Shown here piece by piece: positions 7,401-15,270 of a stretch of 64,000 nucleotides of DNA. Source of the DNA: CAMTUH01 sp947084935 (GTDB taxonomy: Bacteria > Pseudomonadota > Gammaproteobacteria > Coxiellales > Coxiellaceae). Each line of letters begins with the position of its first letter. Position 1 is the first letter of the stretch. The notes beneath the pieces are model-generated. The model saw only the letters and a program-made list of their open reading frames with translations. It did not search any database and had not been told where the DNA came from. Location of the stretch: positions 124,001-188,000 of the forward strand of contig CAMTUH010000006.1 of assembly GCA_947084935.1 (NCBI GenBank). Reading direction: 5' to 3'. Made by a program: the position numbers and the translations under genes.

Positions 7401-8783
7401 TCACTCCCGCCGCCAGGTGGTGCCGCTGGGGCTGTCTTCAATCACAACGCCCAGGGATTTTAATTCACTGCGTAAACGATCGGCCAAAGCCCACTCTTTT
7501 TCCGCGCGCGCCGCATTTCTGGCTTGAATCAGCTCTTCTACACGCTTCACGTCAACGGATTTTTCCCCGCGCCGTAAAAAATCTTCTGGGTCAAGCTGCA
7601 GAATACCGAACAACTCTGCCAATTGCTTTAATTCAGTCGCCAATTCCGCCGCTTTTTCTAATTGATTTTCATTTCGAAAGCGATTAATTTCGCGGGCCAG
7701 TTCAAAAAAGATAGCAAACGCTTCGGGTGTATTGAAATCATCGTCCATGACCCGATGGAAACGCTCCGTGAAATCACTCGATTTTATGGGCTTTTTAAGC
7801 GGCAGGCCACGAATCGCAATATACAATCGCTCTAAACCACTTCGTGCCTGAGTCATTTGTTCTTCTGAATAACTGATCGGACTTCGGTAGTGCCCCGACA
7901 AGAAAAAATAACGTAATGTTTCGACATCGTGTTTTTCCAGCGCATCACGGATGCGGATAATGTTGCCCACTGATTTCGACATTTTTTCTCGATCGATCTG
8001 CAACAGTCCGGAATGAATCCACGTTTTAACGAACGGTTTATGCTCGGCCGCCTCCGATTGCGCAATTTCATTTTCATGATGCGGAAATTTTAAATCTAAC
8101 CCACCACCGTGAATATCAAACGGTTGCCCCAGTAAAGTACTGGCCATTGCCGAACACTCAATATGCCATCCCGGACGTCCTTCGCCCCACGGTGAATTCC
8201 ATTTGGGTTCGTTGGGTTTAGATAATTTCCACAGAGTAAAATCCAGAGGATCTCGCTTGCCCTCATTAATTTCCACCCGAGCGCCTGCACGCAACTGATC
8301 GATGTCGCGGTGTGATAATTTACCGTAGTCTTTGAAACGCCGAACGTCAAAACACACGTCGCCATTCTCAGCAACGTACGCGTAATTTTCATCAATCAAT
8401 TTTTGAATGAGCGCAATAATTTGCGGCATGAATTGTGTCGCACGCGGCTGATGATCCGGAGGCAATACATTCAAGGCACGCTCGTCTTCGCGATACGCGT
8501 TAATAAAACGCTCAGTTAATGCTTTCCAGTCTTCGCGATTCTCGTTCGCGCGATTAATAATTTTATCGTCAATATCGGTGATGTTTTTGACGTAAGTCAC
8601 TTCGAACCCACGCGCACGTAAGTAACGAATGATCATGTCGAATGCCACCCAATACCGTGCGTGACCAATATGACAGTAATCGTAGACTGTCATTCCACAA
8701 GCGTAGACAGAAATTTTCCCAGGCTGCAACGGCTCAAAAGGCTCTTTCTTTTTCGTGAGACTGTTAAAAATGGTCAGCTTCAT
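7401..8783 (-). CDS. cysS: Cysteinyl-tRNA synthetase
   Basis: A class I synthetase of normal length (460 residues) that charges tRNA-Cys. Visible are the zinc ligand Cys29 in VYACGMTVYD, the HIGH motif CHIGHAR (residues 37-43), the SWHIECSAM-type zinc region (here GWHIECSAMAS), the HHENEIAQSEA motif and KMSKS (EKMSKSVGNI). The C-terminal DALR-like helical domain follows. The start overlaps the gltX stop by 4 bases, so gltX and cysS are one operon. Confidence 0.98.
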   Translation of the reverse strand: MKLTIFNSLTKKKEPFEPLQPGKISVYACGMTVYDYCHIGHARYWVAFDMIIRYLRARGFEVTYVKNITDIDDKIINRANENREDWKALTERFINAYREDERALNVLPPDHQPRATQFMPQIIALIQKLIDENYAYVAENGDVCFDVRRFKDYGKLSHRDIDQLRAGARVEINEGKRDPLDFTLWKLSKPNEPKWNSPWGEGRPGWHIECSAMASTLLGQPFDIHGGGLDLKFPHHENEIAQSEAAEHKPFVKTWIHSGLLQIDREKMSKSVGNIIRIRDALEKHDVETLRYFFLSGHYRSPISYSEEQMTQARSGLERLYIAIRGLPLKKPIKSSDFTERFHRVMDDDFNTPEAFAIFFELAREINRFRNENQLEKAAELATELKQLAELFGILQLDPEDFLRRGEKSVDVKRVEELIQARNAARAEKEWALADRLRSELKSLGVVIEDSPSGTTWRRE

Positions 8784-10177
8784 GCGCGTGCCTTTTGCAA
8801 TCGCCGGTGTACTTTATCGTGGCCGATCAGCACAATTAATTTCTCTAATTCCGGACCGTGCTCGGAACCGGTTAACGCAATTCGCAAGGGCTTATATAAA
8901 GCGGGTCCTTTTAATCCCGTATTTTCTTTAAGATATCCAATCACTTCTTTCAGATTATTATCAAACTTTTTGAACGCCGTCAGTGCCTCAGTGAAATATT
9001 TTTCACCCACGGCGTGCAGCAACTGCCGGTGTTCATCGCTGTGCGTCAGGTTATCTTCAAAGCAGACACGCGCCCAATAGTCAACATTTTCTGGAAACAA
9101 CACATTGTGTTTTATCGTTTCAATAAACAATGGTTTCTCCTTTTCGGGAATTAATTGCTGCGTTTTTTCTCCAATCCAATCCAGAAATTGTTTTTCCGAT
9201 AAACGTTCCACGGCTCGCTTCTGCCAATACTCCAATTGCGACGCATCGAATTTTGCCGGCGATTTACTGAGTGATTCCACACGAAAATTTTCGGCTAATT
9301 CTTTAGCCGTCATGAAATCGTCGCGTTCGTAATAATGCCCCAAGCGGGCCATGTAATTGACCACGGCATCGGGCAGATAACCCAATGTTCGCAATTCCTG
9401 AATGCTTCGACTGCCGTGCCGTTTTGATAACGGGCTGCCATCTGACCCCACGATCAGTGAAATATGCCCGTAGTGGGGAACGGACAAAGACAAGGCTTGT
9501 AAAATCAGAATTTGCCGCGGCGTGTTGGTGAGGTGATCTTCTCCGCGAAAAACGTGTGTCACACCCATTAACGCATCATCAATCACACTGCAAAATAAGA
9601 AGGGCGATGTGCCATTCGCGCGACGAATAATAAAATCACCGATATCGTTCGTATTAAATCGCTGCTCGCCCCGAACCAAATCCACGAAGGTAACGACCTC
9701 ATCGTCGGGAATGCGAAATCGTAACGTAGGCCTTAATCCGTGTGCGATTTTTTGTTCGCGCTCTTCGGAAGTGAGCGCTCGACACGTTCCTGCGTAACGC
9801 GGCGGCTTTCCACTGGCGCGCTGCACTTTCCGCATCAAAGCCAGTTGCTCTTCGGTGCAAAAACAGGGATAAGCCTGATCGGCTTCTTCCAACCGTTGAT
9901 AATAATCGTCGTAAATCGCTTGGCGTTTTGATTGATGATACGGTCCTTTTCCATCGTCCATGCCCGGGCCTTCTTGCCACACCAAACCCAACCAATGCAA
10001 GTCTTTCCGCAGAGCGAAGTCGTACTCTTCTTTCGAACGCTCAACGTCAGTGTCTTCGATCCGCAATAAAAATACGCCACCCTGATTTCTCGCGAACAGG
10101 TAGCTGAACAAGGCCGTGCGCGCGTTACCGAGGTGTATCAAGCCCGTTGGGCTGGGTGCGAATCGTGTTTTGATCAT
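8780..10177 (-). CDS. gltX: Glutamyl-tRNA synthetase
   Basis: A 465-residue class I synthetase. The HIGH-type motif is FAPSPTGLIHLGNARTA at the N-terminus and the KMSKS-type motif is SPLSKRHGSRS (near residue 245). The anticodon-binding helical domain is complete. Coxiella and some other bacteria carry two gltX copies with different tRNA choices; whether this is the discriminating or a GatCAB-dependent one cannot be told by eye, but gatAB in the same window shows that the transamidation route exists. First gene of the gltX-cysS operon. Confidence 0.96.
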   Translation of the reverse strand: MIKTRFAPSPTGLIHLGNARTALFSYLFARNQGGVFLLRIEDTDVERSKEEYDFALRKDLHWLGLVWQEGPGMDDGKGPYHQSKRQAIYDDYYQRLEEADQAYPCFCTEEQLALMRKVQRASGKPPRYAGTCRALTSEEREQKIAHGLRPTLRFRIPDDEVVTFVDLVRGEQRFNTNDIGDFIIRRANGTSPFLFCSVIDDALMGVTHVFRGEDHLTNTPRQILILQALSLSVPHYGHISLIVGSDGSPLSKRHGSRSIQELRTLGYLPDAVVNYMARLGHYYERDDFMTAKELAENFRVESLSKSPAKFDASQLEYWQKRAVERLSEKQFLDWIGEKTQQLIPEKEKPLFIETIKHNVLFPENVDYWARVCFEDNLTHSDEHRQLLHAVGEKYFTEALTAFKKFDNNLKEVIGYLKENTGLKGPALYKPLRIALTGSEHGPELEKLIVLIGHDKVHRRLQKARA

Positions 10178-10210
10178 GACAATTAACCGTTTAAGTTTTT
10201 GGCGTGCCAG

Positions 10211-10308
10211 CCGATGGAGTTACCTATTTTTCCGCTCCGTGGACCATCCATGGCCCATCCCGCGCCCGTCCATGGCGCTAGTCGCGGAAAAATAGGTAAC
10301 TCCATCGG
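10211..10308. repeat. Perfect 25-bp inverted repeat between gltX and lpxH
   Basis: Left arm 10211-10235 and right arm 10284-10308 are exact reverse complements (outer end CCGATGGAGTTACC, inner end TTTTTCCGC). The 48-base spacer contains several CCATGG-type half palindromes. The element occupies the divergent promoter gap of gltX and lpxH and therefore separates the two promoters. It belongs to the same general class as the other intergenic palindromes, but its sequence is distinct. Confidence 0.9.
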
Positions 10309-10407
10309 CTTTGACGCTCCCTTGTGGGCTTGCTGGGACGTTCTTCCCCTCCCGCCCAAAAGTCACTATTATTGCAACTTTACGAACGCAAATGCAACGA
10401 GCCCTTG

Positions 10408-11139
10408 ATGCCACATGCTTTATTCATTTCCGATTTGCATCTGCAGGAAGAAGCGCCTTCGATCGTAGAAGCGTTTCAAAATTTCATGCGTGAACGAGCT
10501 CCCTCCGCCGATGCTTTGTATGTTCTGGGCGATTTTTTTGAGACGTGGATCGGCGATGACGATGAAAGCGCTTTTAATACCCAGTTAATTGTTACGCTGA
10601 GAAACCTCGTCGATAAAGGCACGCCAGTTTATTTTATTCGCGGCAACCGTGATTTTCTTATTGGCAAACGATTTGCAGAAAAGACAGGCGCCACTCTACT
10701 CCCCGATCCCTCGCGGATTGAATTGTATGGAAAACCGGTTCTGCTGTCTCACGGTGATCGCCTGTGCACGCTGGATTTAAAACATCAAGCTTATCGACGA
10801 AAAACCGAAAAACGGTGGTTGCAAAAATTATTTTTAAGCGTTCCACTTAAGTTACGCCGCAAGCTCGCGAAACGTTTACGAGAGAAAAGCAAAAAGCATA
10901 ATTTAACAGCACCGCGGTATATTACAGACGTTACGCACGACGAGGTTATTCGCCTCATGAAAGCGAATGACATCTATTTTTTAATACACGGTCACACGCA
11001 CCGCCCGGGAATTCACGACGTTACCGTCGATGGCCAACCCGGAAAACGAATCGTACTCGGCGCCTGGCACGATGGCATAAGCTATCTGACTTATTTTAAC
11101 GATGGGCAGTTTGCGTTGGAAAACCGTACAGTTAAGTGA
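10408..11139 (+). CDS. lpxH: UDP-2,3-diacylglucosamine diphosphatase
   Basis: Lipid A pathway enzyme (243 residues) that hydrolyses UDP-diacylglucosamine to lipid X at the inner membrane. The calcineurin-type metallophosphoesterase motifs are all visible: SDLHL (residues 8-12), GDFFETWIGDD, GNRDF, SHGDR and GHTHRPG. ATG at 10408 is chosen because it begins directly before the first metal-binding motif (MPHALFISDLH); an upstream in-frame ATG at 10324 lies just outside the intergenic palindrome. The gene is convergent with pdxJ, with 3 bases between the stops. Confidence 0.95.
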   Translation: MPHALFISDLHLQEEAPSIVEAFQNFMRERAPSADALYVLGDFFETWIGDDDESAFNTQLIVTLRNLVDKGTPVYFIRGNRDFLIGKRFAEKTGATLLPDPSRIELYGKPVLLSHGDRLCTLDLKHQAYRRKTEKRWLQKLFLSVPLKLRRKLAKRLREKSKKHNLTAPRYITDVTHDEVIRLMKANDIYFLIHGHTHRPGIHDVTVDGQPGKRIVLGAWHDGISYLTYFNDGQFALENRTVK

Positions 11140-11142
11140 CCC

Positions 11143-11865
11143 TCACCTCGCCGCATCCATTAATACTTTCATCTCTTTCACTGCTGCAGCAAGCCCAACC
11201 AAAACCGCACGTGAAATAATACTGTGACCAATGTTTAATGTGTGGATGACGGGTATCGCGGCAATAGGCTGCACGTTATGAATCGTCAAGCCGTGCCCCG
11301 CATTGACAATCAACTTCAAATTCGCCGCGTATTCCGCGGCTTTTTTGATTTGTGTTAAACATTGCTGACGATCGTAATCGGTACGCGCGTCCGCGTACTG
11401 ACCGGTATGAATTTCTATTGCAGGAACTCCACACGCCACTGCCGCATCAATTTGTTCTTCGTCCGGATTAATAAATAAAGAAACTTCAATGCCCACCGCT
11501 TTTAATCGCTCACAAGCCACCTTAATGTGCGCTTTTTGCGAAACGACATCGAGGCCACCTTCCGTTGTGAGTTCTTCGCGTTTCTCAGGAACCAAACAAC
11601 AATGCTCGGGTTTTACCGATTCCGCGATACGAATAATCGCCTCATTCGGCGCCATTTCTAAATTCATGGGGACGGTTAATTGTCTTTTCAAACGACGCAC
11701 ATCATCGTCTTGGATGTGACGTCGGTCTTCGCGCAAATGGAGCGTAATTTCATCCGCACCCGCTGCAACCGCAATTTGCGCCGCCTCCACCGGATCGGGA
11801 TAATCCGTTCCCCGCGCCTGCCGCAACGTCGCAACGTGATCAATATTAACGCCTAGTTTTATCAT
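11143..11865 (-). CDS. pdxJ: Pyridoxine 5'-phosphate synthase
   Basis: PdxJ (240 residues) condenses 1-deoxyxylulose 5-phosphate with 3-amino-2-oxopropyl phosphate to pyridoxine 5'-phosphate. The N-terminus LGVNIDHVATLRQARGT is diagnostic, and the catalytic His/Glu region ITLHLREDRRHIQDDD and GHGLTIHNV are present. ATG at 11865 is chosen; a longer in-frame start exists but would translate the palindromic repeats at 11884-12053. It is the distal gene of the lepA-lepB-rnc-era-recO-pdxJ order; the usual downstream acpS is missing and is replaced by lpxH in the opposite direction. Confidence 0.97.
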   Translation of the reverse strand: MIKLGVNIDHVATLRQARGTDYPDPVEAAQIAVAAGADEITLHLREDRRHIQDDDVRRLKRQLTVPMNLEMAPNEAIIRIAESVKPEHCCLVPEKREELTTEGGLDVVSQKAHIKVACERLKAVGIEVSLFINPDEEQIDAAVACGVPAIEIHTGQYADARTDYDRQQCLTQIKKAAEYAANLKLIVNAGHGLTIHNVQPIAAIPVIHTLNIGHSIISRAVLVGLAAAVKEMKVLMDAAR

Positions 11866-11883
11866 AATGATTACCCATTTATT

Positions 11884-11962
11884 CCGTAGCCTGGGTGAAG
11901 CCCCCGCCTCGGGGCGTAACCCGGGAATTCCTTGACTTCGTAAGACTTCGTCAAGGCTACGG
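11884..11962. repeat. REP-like palindromic element (family B, copy 1)
   Basis: Bounded by CCGTAGCC and GGCTACGG and containing CGGGAATTCCTTGACTTCG. A related copy lies at 29753-29825, and shortened relatives begin GTAGCCTCGG near 37708-37748 and 61003-61036. The element fills the upstream part of the recO-pdxJ gap. Confidence 0.85.
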
Positions 11963-12053
11963 TCTGAGTTTGGGGCGTTATGAAGCGCAAATAAAGCGCA
12001 GGAGGGCGGAGCCCGACGAGCCATTGCGCGAAATAACACCCCAAACTCAGACC
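11961..12053. repeat. Inverted repeat flanking recO end
   Basis: Arms GGTCTGAGTTTGGGGCGTTA (11961-11980) and its near-perfect reverse complement, ending in CCCCAAACTCAGACC (about 12034-12053), with one mismatch. It directly follows family B copy 1 and reaches to 17 bases from the recO stop. Confidence 0.85.
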
Positions 12054-12069
12054 AAGCAATACCCTTACT

Positions 12070-12762
12070 CTACCACAACTCCCGACTTTTGAGCGGCTTG
12101 CTCCCCAACAAACGATTGATTGCTAATCGCATTAAGCGTTTAACGTCATTGAGCGAAGTTTCATGCGAAAAATTTTCGTCACGCAGTGCCAGTAAACTCT
12201 CGCCAATAAATAACAGAGGCTCAGAATTATCCTCGCAGCGCAAAAATCCCCGATCGGGCAGATATTGATAATAGTGATTTGCTTCGATGGGTAATTTAGA
12301 TTCCATGTCGTGTTGCAAAGGCAGGCCATAACCCAACTCATTCAACAAATGTTTTTCAAAAATCCGCAACACCATTTCATGTGAATGATTTTCCACTAAA
12401 CGATTTAATGCATCCTGATAAGCGCGAAATAAATTCGGATAGGGGTCCTCTTTATGCAACAACCGCATGAGTAACTCATTAAGATAAAATCCGCACAATA
12501 ATGCTTTTCCATCCAGCAAATACGGAATTCCGCTCAACTCAACCGGACCCAACAATTTCAATTCACGCTGCCCCGTCCACGACACCACGAGCGGAAAAAA
12601 TAATTCCAACCCCCCTTTATATCTGGACTTTAAACCCCGCGCGCTCTTCGCTAACGCAGAAACACGACCGTGGTTAAGCGTGAACAACTCGACAATAAGA
12701 CTGGTGTTACTGAAGGGACGACGGTGCAACACAAATGCGGGTTCTAACAACACAAGAGGCAT
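12070..12762 (-). CDS. recO: DNA repair protein RecO
   Basis: RecO (230 residues) helps RecR load RecA on SSB-coated single strands. The N-terminal OB fold starts with EPAFVLHRRPFSNTSLIVEL and continues with GRVSALAKSARG, both typical of RecO. The C-terminal helical part (LRIFEKHLLNELGYGLPL) matches the family. The zinc-finger cysteines found in some RecO proteins are absent, as in Enterobacteria. It sits between era and pdxJ in the standard gammaproteobacterial order, separated from era by a 139-bp repeat-bearing gap. Confidence 0.94.
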   Translation of the reverse strand: MPLVLLEPAFVLHRRPFSNTSLIVELFTLNHGRVSALAKSARGLKSRYKGGLELFFPLVVSWTGQRELKLLGPVELSGIPYLLDGKALLCGFYLNELLMRLLHKEDPYPNLFRAYQDALNRLVENHSHEMVLRIFEKHLLNELGYGLPLQHDMESKLPIEANHYYQYLPDRGFLRCEDNSEPLLFIGESLLALRDENFSHETSLNDVKRLMRLAINRLLGSKPLKSRELW

Positions 12763-12794
12763 ACTGGTGCACCCTAATTTCTGTAAATACAGAT

Positions 12795-12891
12795 GCCCGA
12801 GGGGTGGCGCCGGAGGCGGGGACCCCGTCGCGCGCAGGCACGAGCACGACGGGGTGCCGCAGGCGACAGGACCCCGAGGGCAAGTTTAAAG
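12795..12891. repeat. GC-rich inverted repeat between era and recO
   Basis: Outer phrases GCCCGAGGGGT and ACCCCGAGGGC, and an inner hairpin CCCCGTCG (12823-12830) / CGACGGGG (12847-12854). It is clearly more GC-rich than its surroundings. It interrupts the otherwise tightly packed era-recO order and could reduce read-through. Confidence 0.75.
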
Positions 12892-12901
12892 AAACGCATC
12901 A

Positions 12902-13807
12902 TCACTCAAACCCCAATTCTTTGAGGAGCCGTTCGTTATCGGACCAGCCGCTTTTCACTTTAACCCAAAGCTGTAGAAATACTTTCTGCTTAAACCATTT
13001 TTCCATTGCTAAGCGCGCTTGCGTGCCAATTTTTTTCAACCGCTCACCACCCTTTCCGATAACAATCCCTTTCTGACTGTCCTTTTCCACCCAAATAACT
13101 GCTGAAATACGAATGATCGAATCTCCTCGCTCAAACAGCACAATCGTAACCGCCAGGGCGTACGGAATTTCCTGACCCAACTGACGTACGGATTTTTCAC
13201 GGATAATTTCTGCAGCCATGAATTCATCGTTACCATTCGTAATTTGATCGGCGGGAAACTGAAAGGGAGCCTCAGGCAAACAGGGAATGATTTCTTTTTC
13301 CAGCACATCGACTTGTTCACCCGTTTTTGCGGATATCGGAATAATATCCCGAAAAGAAAATTTTCCGGCGATGGTTTCAATAAACGGCAACAATCGACCT
13401 CGGTCTTTTAATTCATCAATCTTATTAATCGCCAAAAAAACAGGCACACCAATATCTTTTAGCTGCTCCATGACCCATTGGTCATCCCGCTCCCACCGAT
13501 CGGCCTCCATCATAAAAATAATCACGTCCACGCTTTGTAATGCAAGTCGCGCCGCGCGATTTAAATAGTGACTCATCGCGCCGTGTTCCTCGGAATGCAA
13601 CCCGGGCGTGTCTACGTAAACAATTTGGGTATTTTTCTCAGTTTTAATACCAAAAATTTGATAGCGCGTGGTTTGTGGTTTTCGGGACGTGATACTGATT
13701 TTTTGTCCGAGCAGCCGATTCAGCAAAGTCGATTTACCGACGTTGGGTTGACCGATAATCGCAACGGTTCCACACCGGGAAGTTTTAAAATGGGTTCCAT
13801 TATTCAT
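12902..13807 (-). CDS. era: GTPase Era
   Basis: Ribosome assembly GTPase (301 residues) that binds the 3' end of 16S rRNA. The G1 motif is GQPNVGKST (near residue 18), G3 is DTPGLH, G4 is NKID and G5 falls in PISAKTGEQVD. The C-terminal KH domain carries GKGGERLKKIG, the RNA-binding GxxG loop. The start overlaps the rnc stop by 8 bases, so the two are translationally coupled as in most Gammaproteobacteria. Confidence 0.98.
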   Translation of the reverse strand: MNNGTHFKTSRCGTVAIIGQPNVGKSTLLNRLLGQKISITSRKPQTTRYQIFGIKTEKNTQIVYVDTPGLHSEEHGAMSHYLNRAARLALQSVDVIIFMMEADRWERDDQWVMEQLKDIGVPVFLAINKIDELKDRGRLLPFIETIAGKFSFRDIIPISAKTGEQVDVLEKEIIPCLPEAPFQFPADQITNGNDEFMAAEIIREKSVRQLGQEIPYALAVTIVLFERGDSIIRISAVIWVEKDSQKGIVIGKGGERLKKIGTQARLAMEKWFKQKVFLQLWVKVKSGWSDNERLLKELGFE

Positions 13808-14468
13808 TTAATAATTCCAAAAACCGTTCAGCCGCAATTTGTTCGGCACGACGCCGCGTAGTACTGACCCCTTTCGTTTCGTGCTTCAATCCTTCCACGT
13901 GGCAAATGACTGTGAACGTTTGTGCGTGCGCCTGCCCCGAAATTTTTGCTTTGTAATCGGGCAAGGGCATTTTGTGCGCTTGCAACCATTCTTGCAAGCG
14001 CGATTTCGGATCTTTTTTTGGCTTTAATTTCGATAAATCATCCACACGCTCACCGTACCAATTCAAAATACACGCGCGACACCCGTCTAATCCGGCGTCC
14101 ATGTAAATAGCGCCCACCACGGCTTCCAGCGCGTCTGCTAAAATAGAACTTCTGTCTTTCCCGCCGCTTTTTTGTTCCCCCACACCTAAACGCAAGTGAT
14201 CATTGATTTCTAAGTCCGTCGCTAATTGCGCGAGCACATCGCCATTAACCACGGAAGCACGCATGCGACTTAATTCGCCCTCGCGCGCATTGGGATGGCG
14301 CTGATACAATTCAGAAGTGATAATAAATCCGAGCACGGCGTCCCCCAGAAATTCCAGACGTTCATTATTATCGGGGCCCGTACTGCGATGGCTTAAAGCA
14401 TGTTCCAATAAATGCTCGTTGTGAAATCGATGCCCCAAACGTTCCATTAGTGGTTTGAGCTTTTCCAT
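13800..14468 (-). CDS. rnc: Ribonuclease III
   Basis: Double-strand-specific endoribonuclease (222 residues) that matures rRNA and some mRNAs. The signature NERLEFLGDAVLG carries the catalytic Glu and Asp, and the second acidic pair is in ADALEAVVGAIYMDAG. The double-stranded RNA-binding domain occupies about residues 150-222 (DPKSRLQEWLQA...RRRAEQIAAERFLELL). It lies 22 bases downstream of lepB and overlaps era. Confidence 0.98.
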   Translation of the reverse strand: MEKLKPLMERLGHRFHNEHLLEHALSHRSTGPDNNERLEFLGDAVLGFIITSELYQRHPNAREGELSRMRASVVNGDVLAQLATDLEINDHLRLGVGEQKSGGKDRSSILADALEAVVGAIYMDAGLDGCRACILNWYGERVDDLSKLKPKKDPKSRLQEWLQAHKMPLPDYKAKISGQAHAQTFTVICHVEGLKHETKGVSTTRRRAEQIAAERFLELLNE

Positions 14469-14490
14469 GACTTCATCCTATTCTTAGAGG

Positions 14491-15270
14491 TCAGTTCAAC
14501 GCCGATCCAATCCGATTCCAACGAATAGCATGATGAATCGGATCCCAACTCATCCAAATACCAAAGGCTTTACCAATTAAATCTTTCTCGGGAACAAATC
14601 CCCACTGTCGACTGTCGTCGCTGTTGTCGCGATTATCGCCCATCATGAAATATTCACCCTTCGGGACAACCAAATTATAATCTCCCATTTCACCCCCGTA
14701 GGGTTGCACGTAAATGTTGTGGTTGACACCGCCTAAGTCTTCTTGCTTCACGTAGACCGGACGCTTATATCCCCACTCATTTTCATCGTAGGCCTTGAAT
14801 AACAATTTCTGCTTGGCTTCTTTTCCATTGATAGTCAGTATTTTATTTTTATAAACGACGTGATCGCCCGGCAATCCAATAACGCGTTTTACAAAAACAA
14901 TACTGGGGTCTTTGGGCCACCGAAATAAAGCAATATCACCGCGCTTGGGTTCACCAATGGGAATGATTTTTTGGTTCATAGCCGGCAATCGAAGACCGTA
15001 AGCAAACTGTTCCACTGCAATAAAATCGCCGGGCATTACAGTCGGTTCCAACGAGCCGGTCGGAACGCGATAAGGCTGAATGATAAAAGACCGCATCACC
15101 CAAACCACGAGTAAGACCGGAAAAAAGGCCCGCGCGTACTCAATCACCATCGGCGCTTTTTTTCCAGTCGGCCGACGACGTTTAAAAAACAAAAGATCAA
15201 CGAGTGAAATCACACCCGCCACCACGACAGCCAGCGTTAAATAAAAAGCAAAATCAAAATTCAACATCAA
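14491..15270 (-). CDS. lepB: Signal peptidase I
   Basis: Inner-membrane peptidase (259 residues) that removes Sec and Tat signal peptides. Two N-terminal TM segments (about 5-28 and 45-65) flank a basic cytoplasmic loop. The catalytic Ser73 lies in PTGSLEPTVMPGD, where Leu replaces the usual Met after Ser. Lys128 lies in VKRVIGLPGD, and the conserved box MGDNRDNSDDSR follows. It overlaps the lepA stop by 4 bases (ATGA), giving a coupled lepA-lepB pair. Confidence 0.98.
   Translation of the reverse strand: MMLNFDFAFYLTLAVVVAGVISLVDLLFFKRRRPTGKKAPMVIEYARAFFPVLLVVWVMRSFIIQPYRVPTGSLEPTVMPGDFIAVEQFAYGLRLPAMNQKIIPIGEPKRGDIALFRWPKDPSIVFVKRVIGLPGDHVVYKNKILTINGKEAKQKLLFKAYDENEWGYKRPVYVKQEDLGGVNHNIYVQPYGGEMGDYNLVVPKGEYFMMGDNRDNSDDSRQWGFVPEKDLIGKAFGIWMSWDPIHHAIRWNRIGSALN

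Noticed and set aside
11866..12039. N-terminal extension of pdxJ (58 codons)
   Set aside because: It translates family B and other palindromes; the PdxJ family starts at the Met just before KLGVNIDHVATL.
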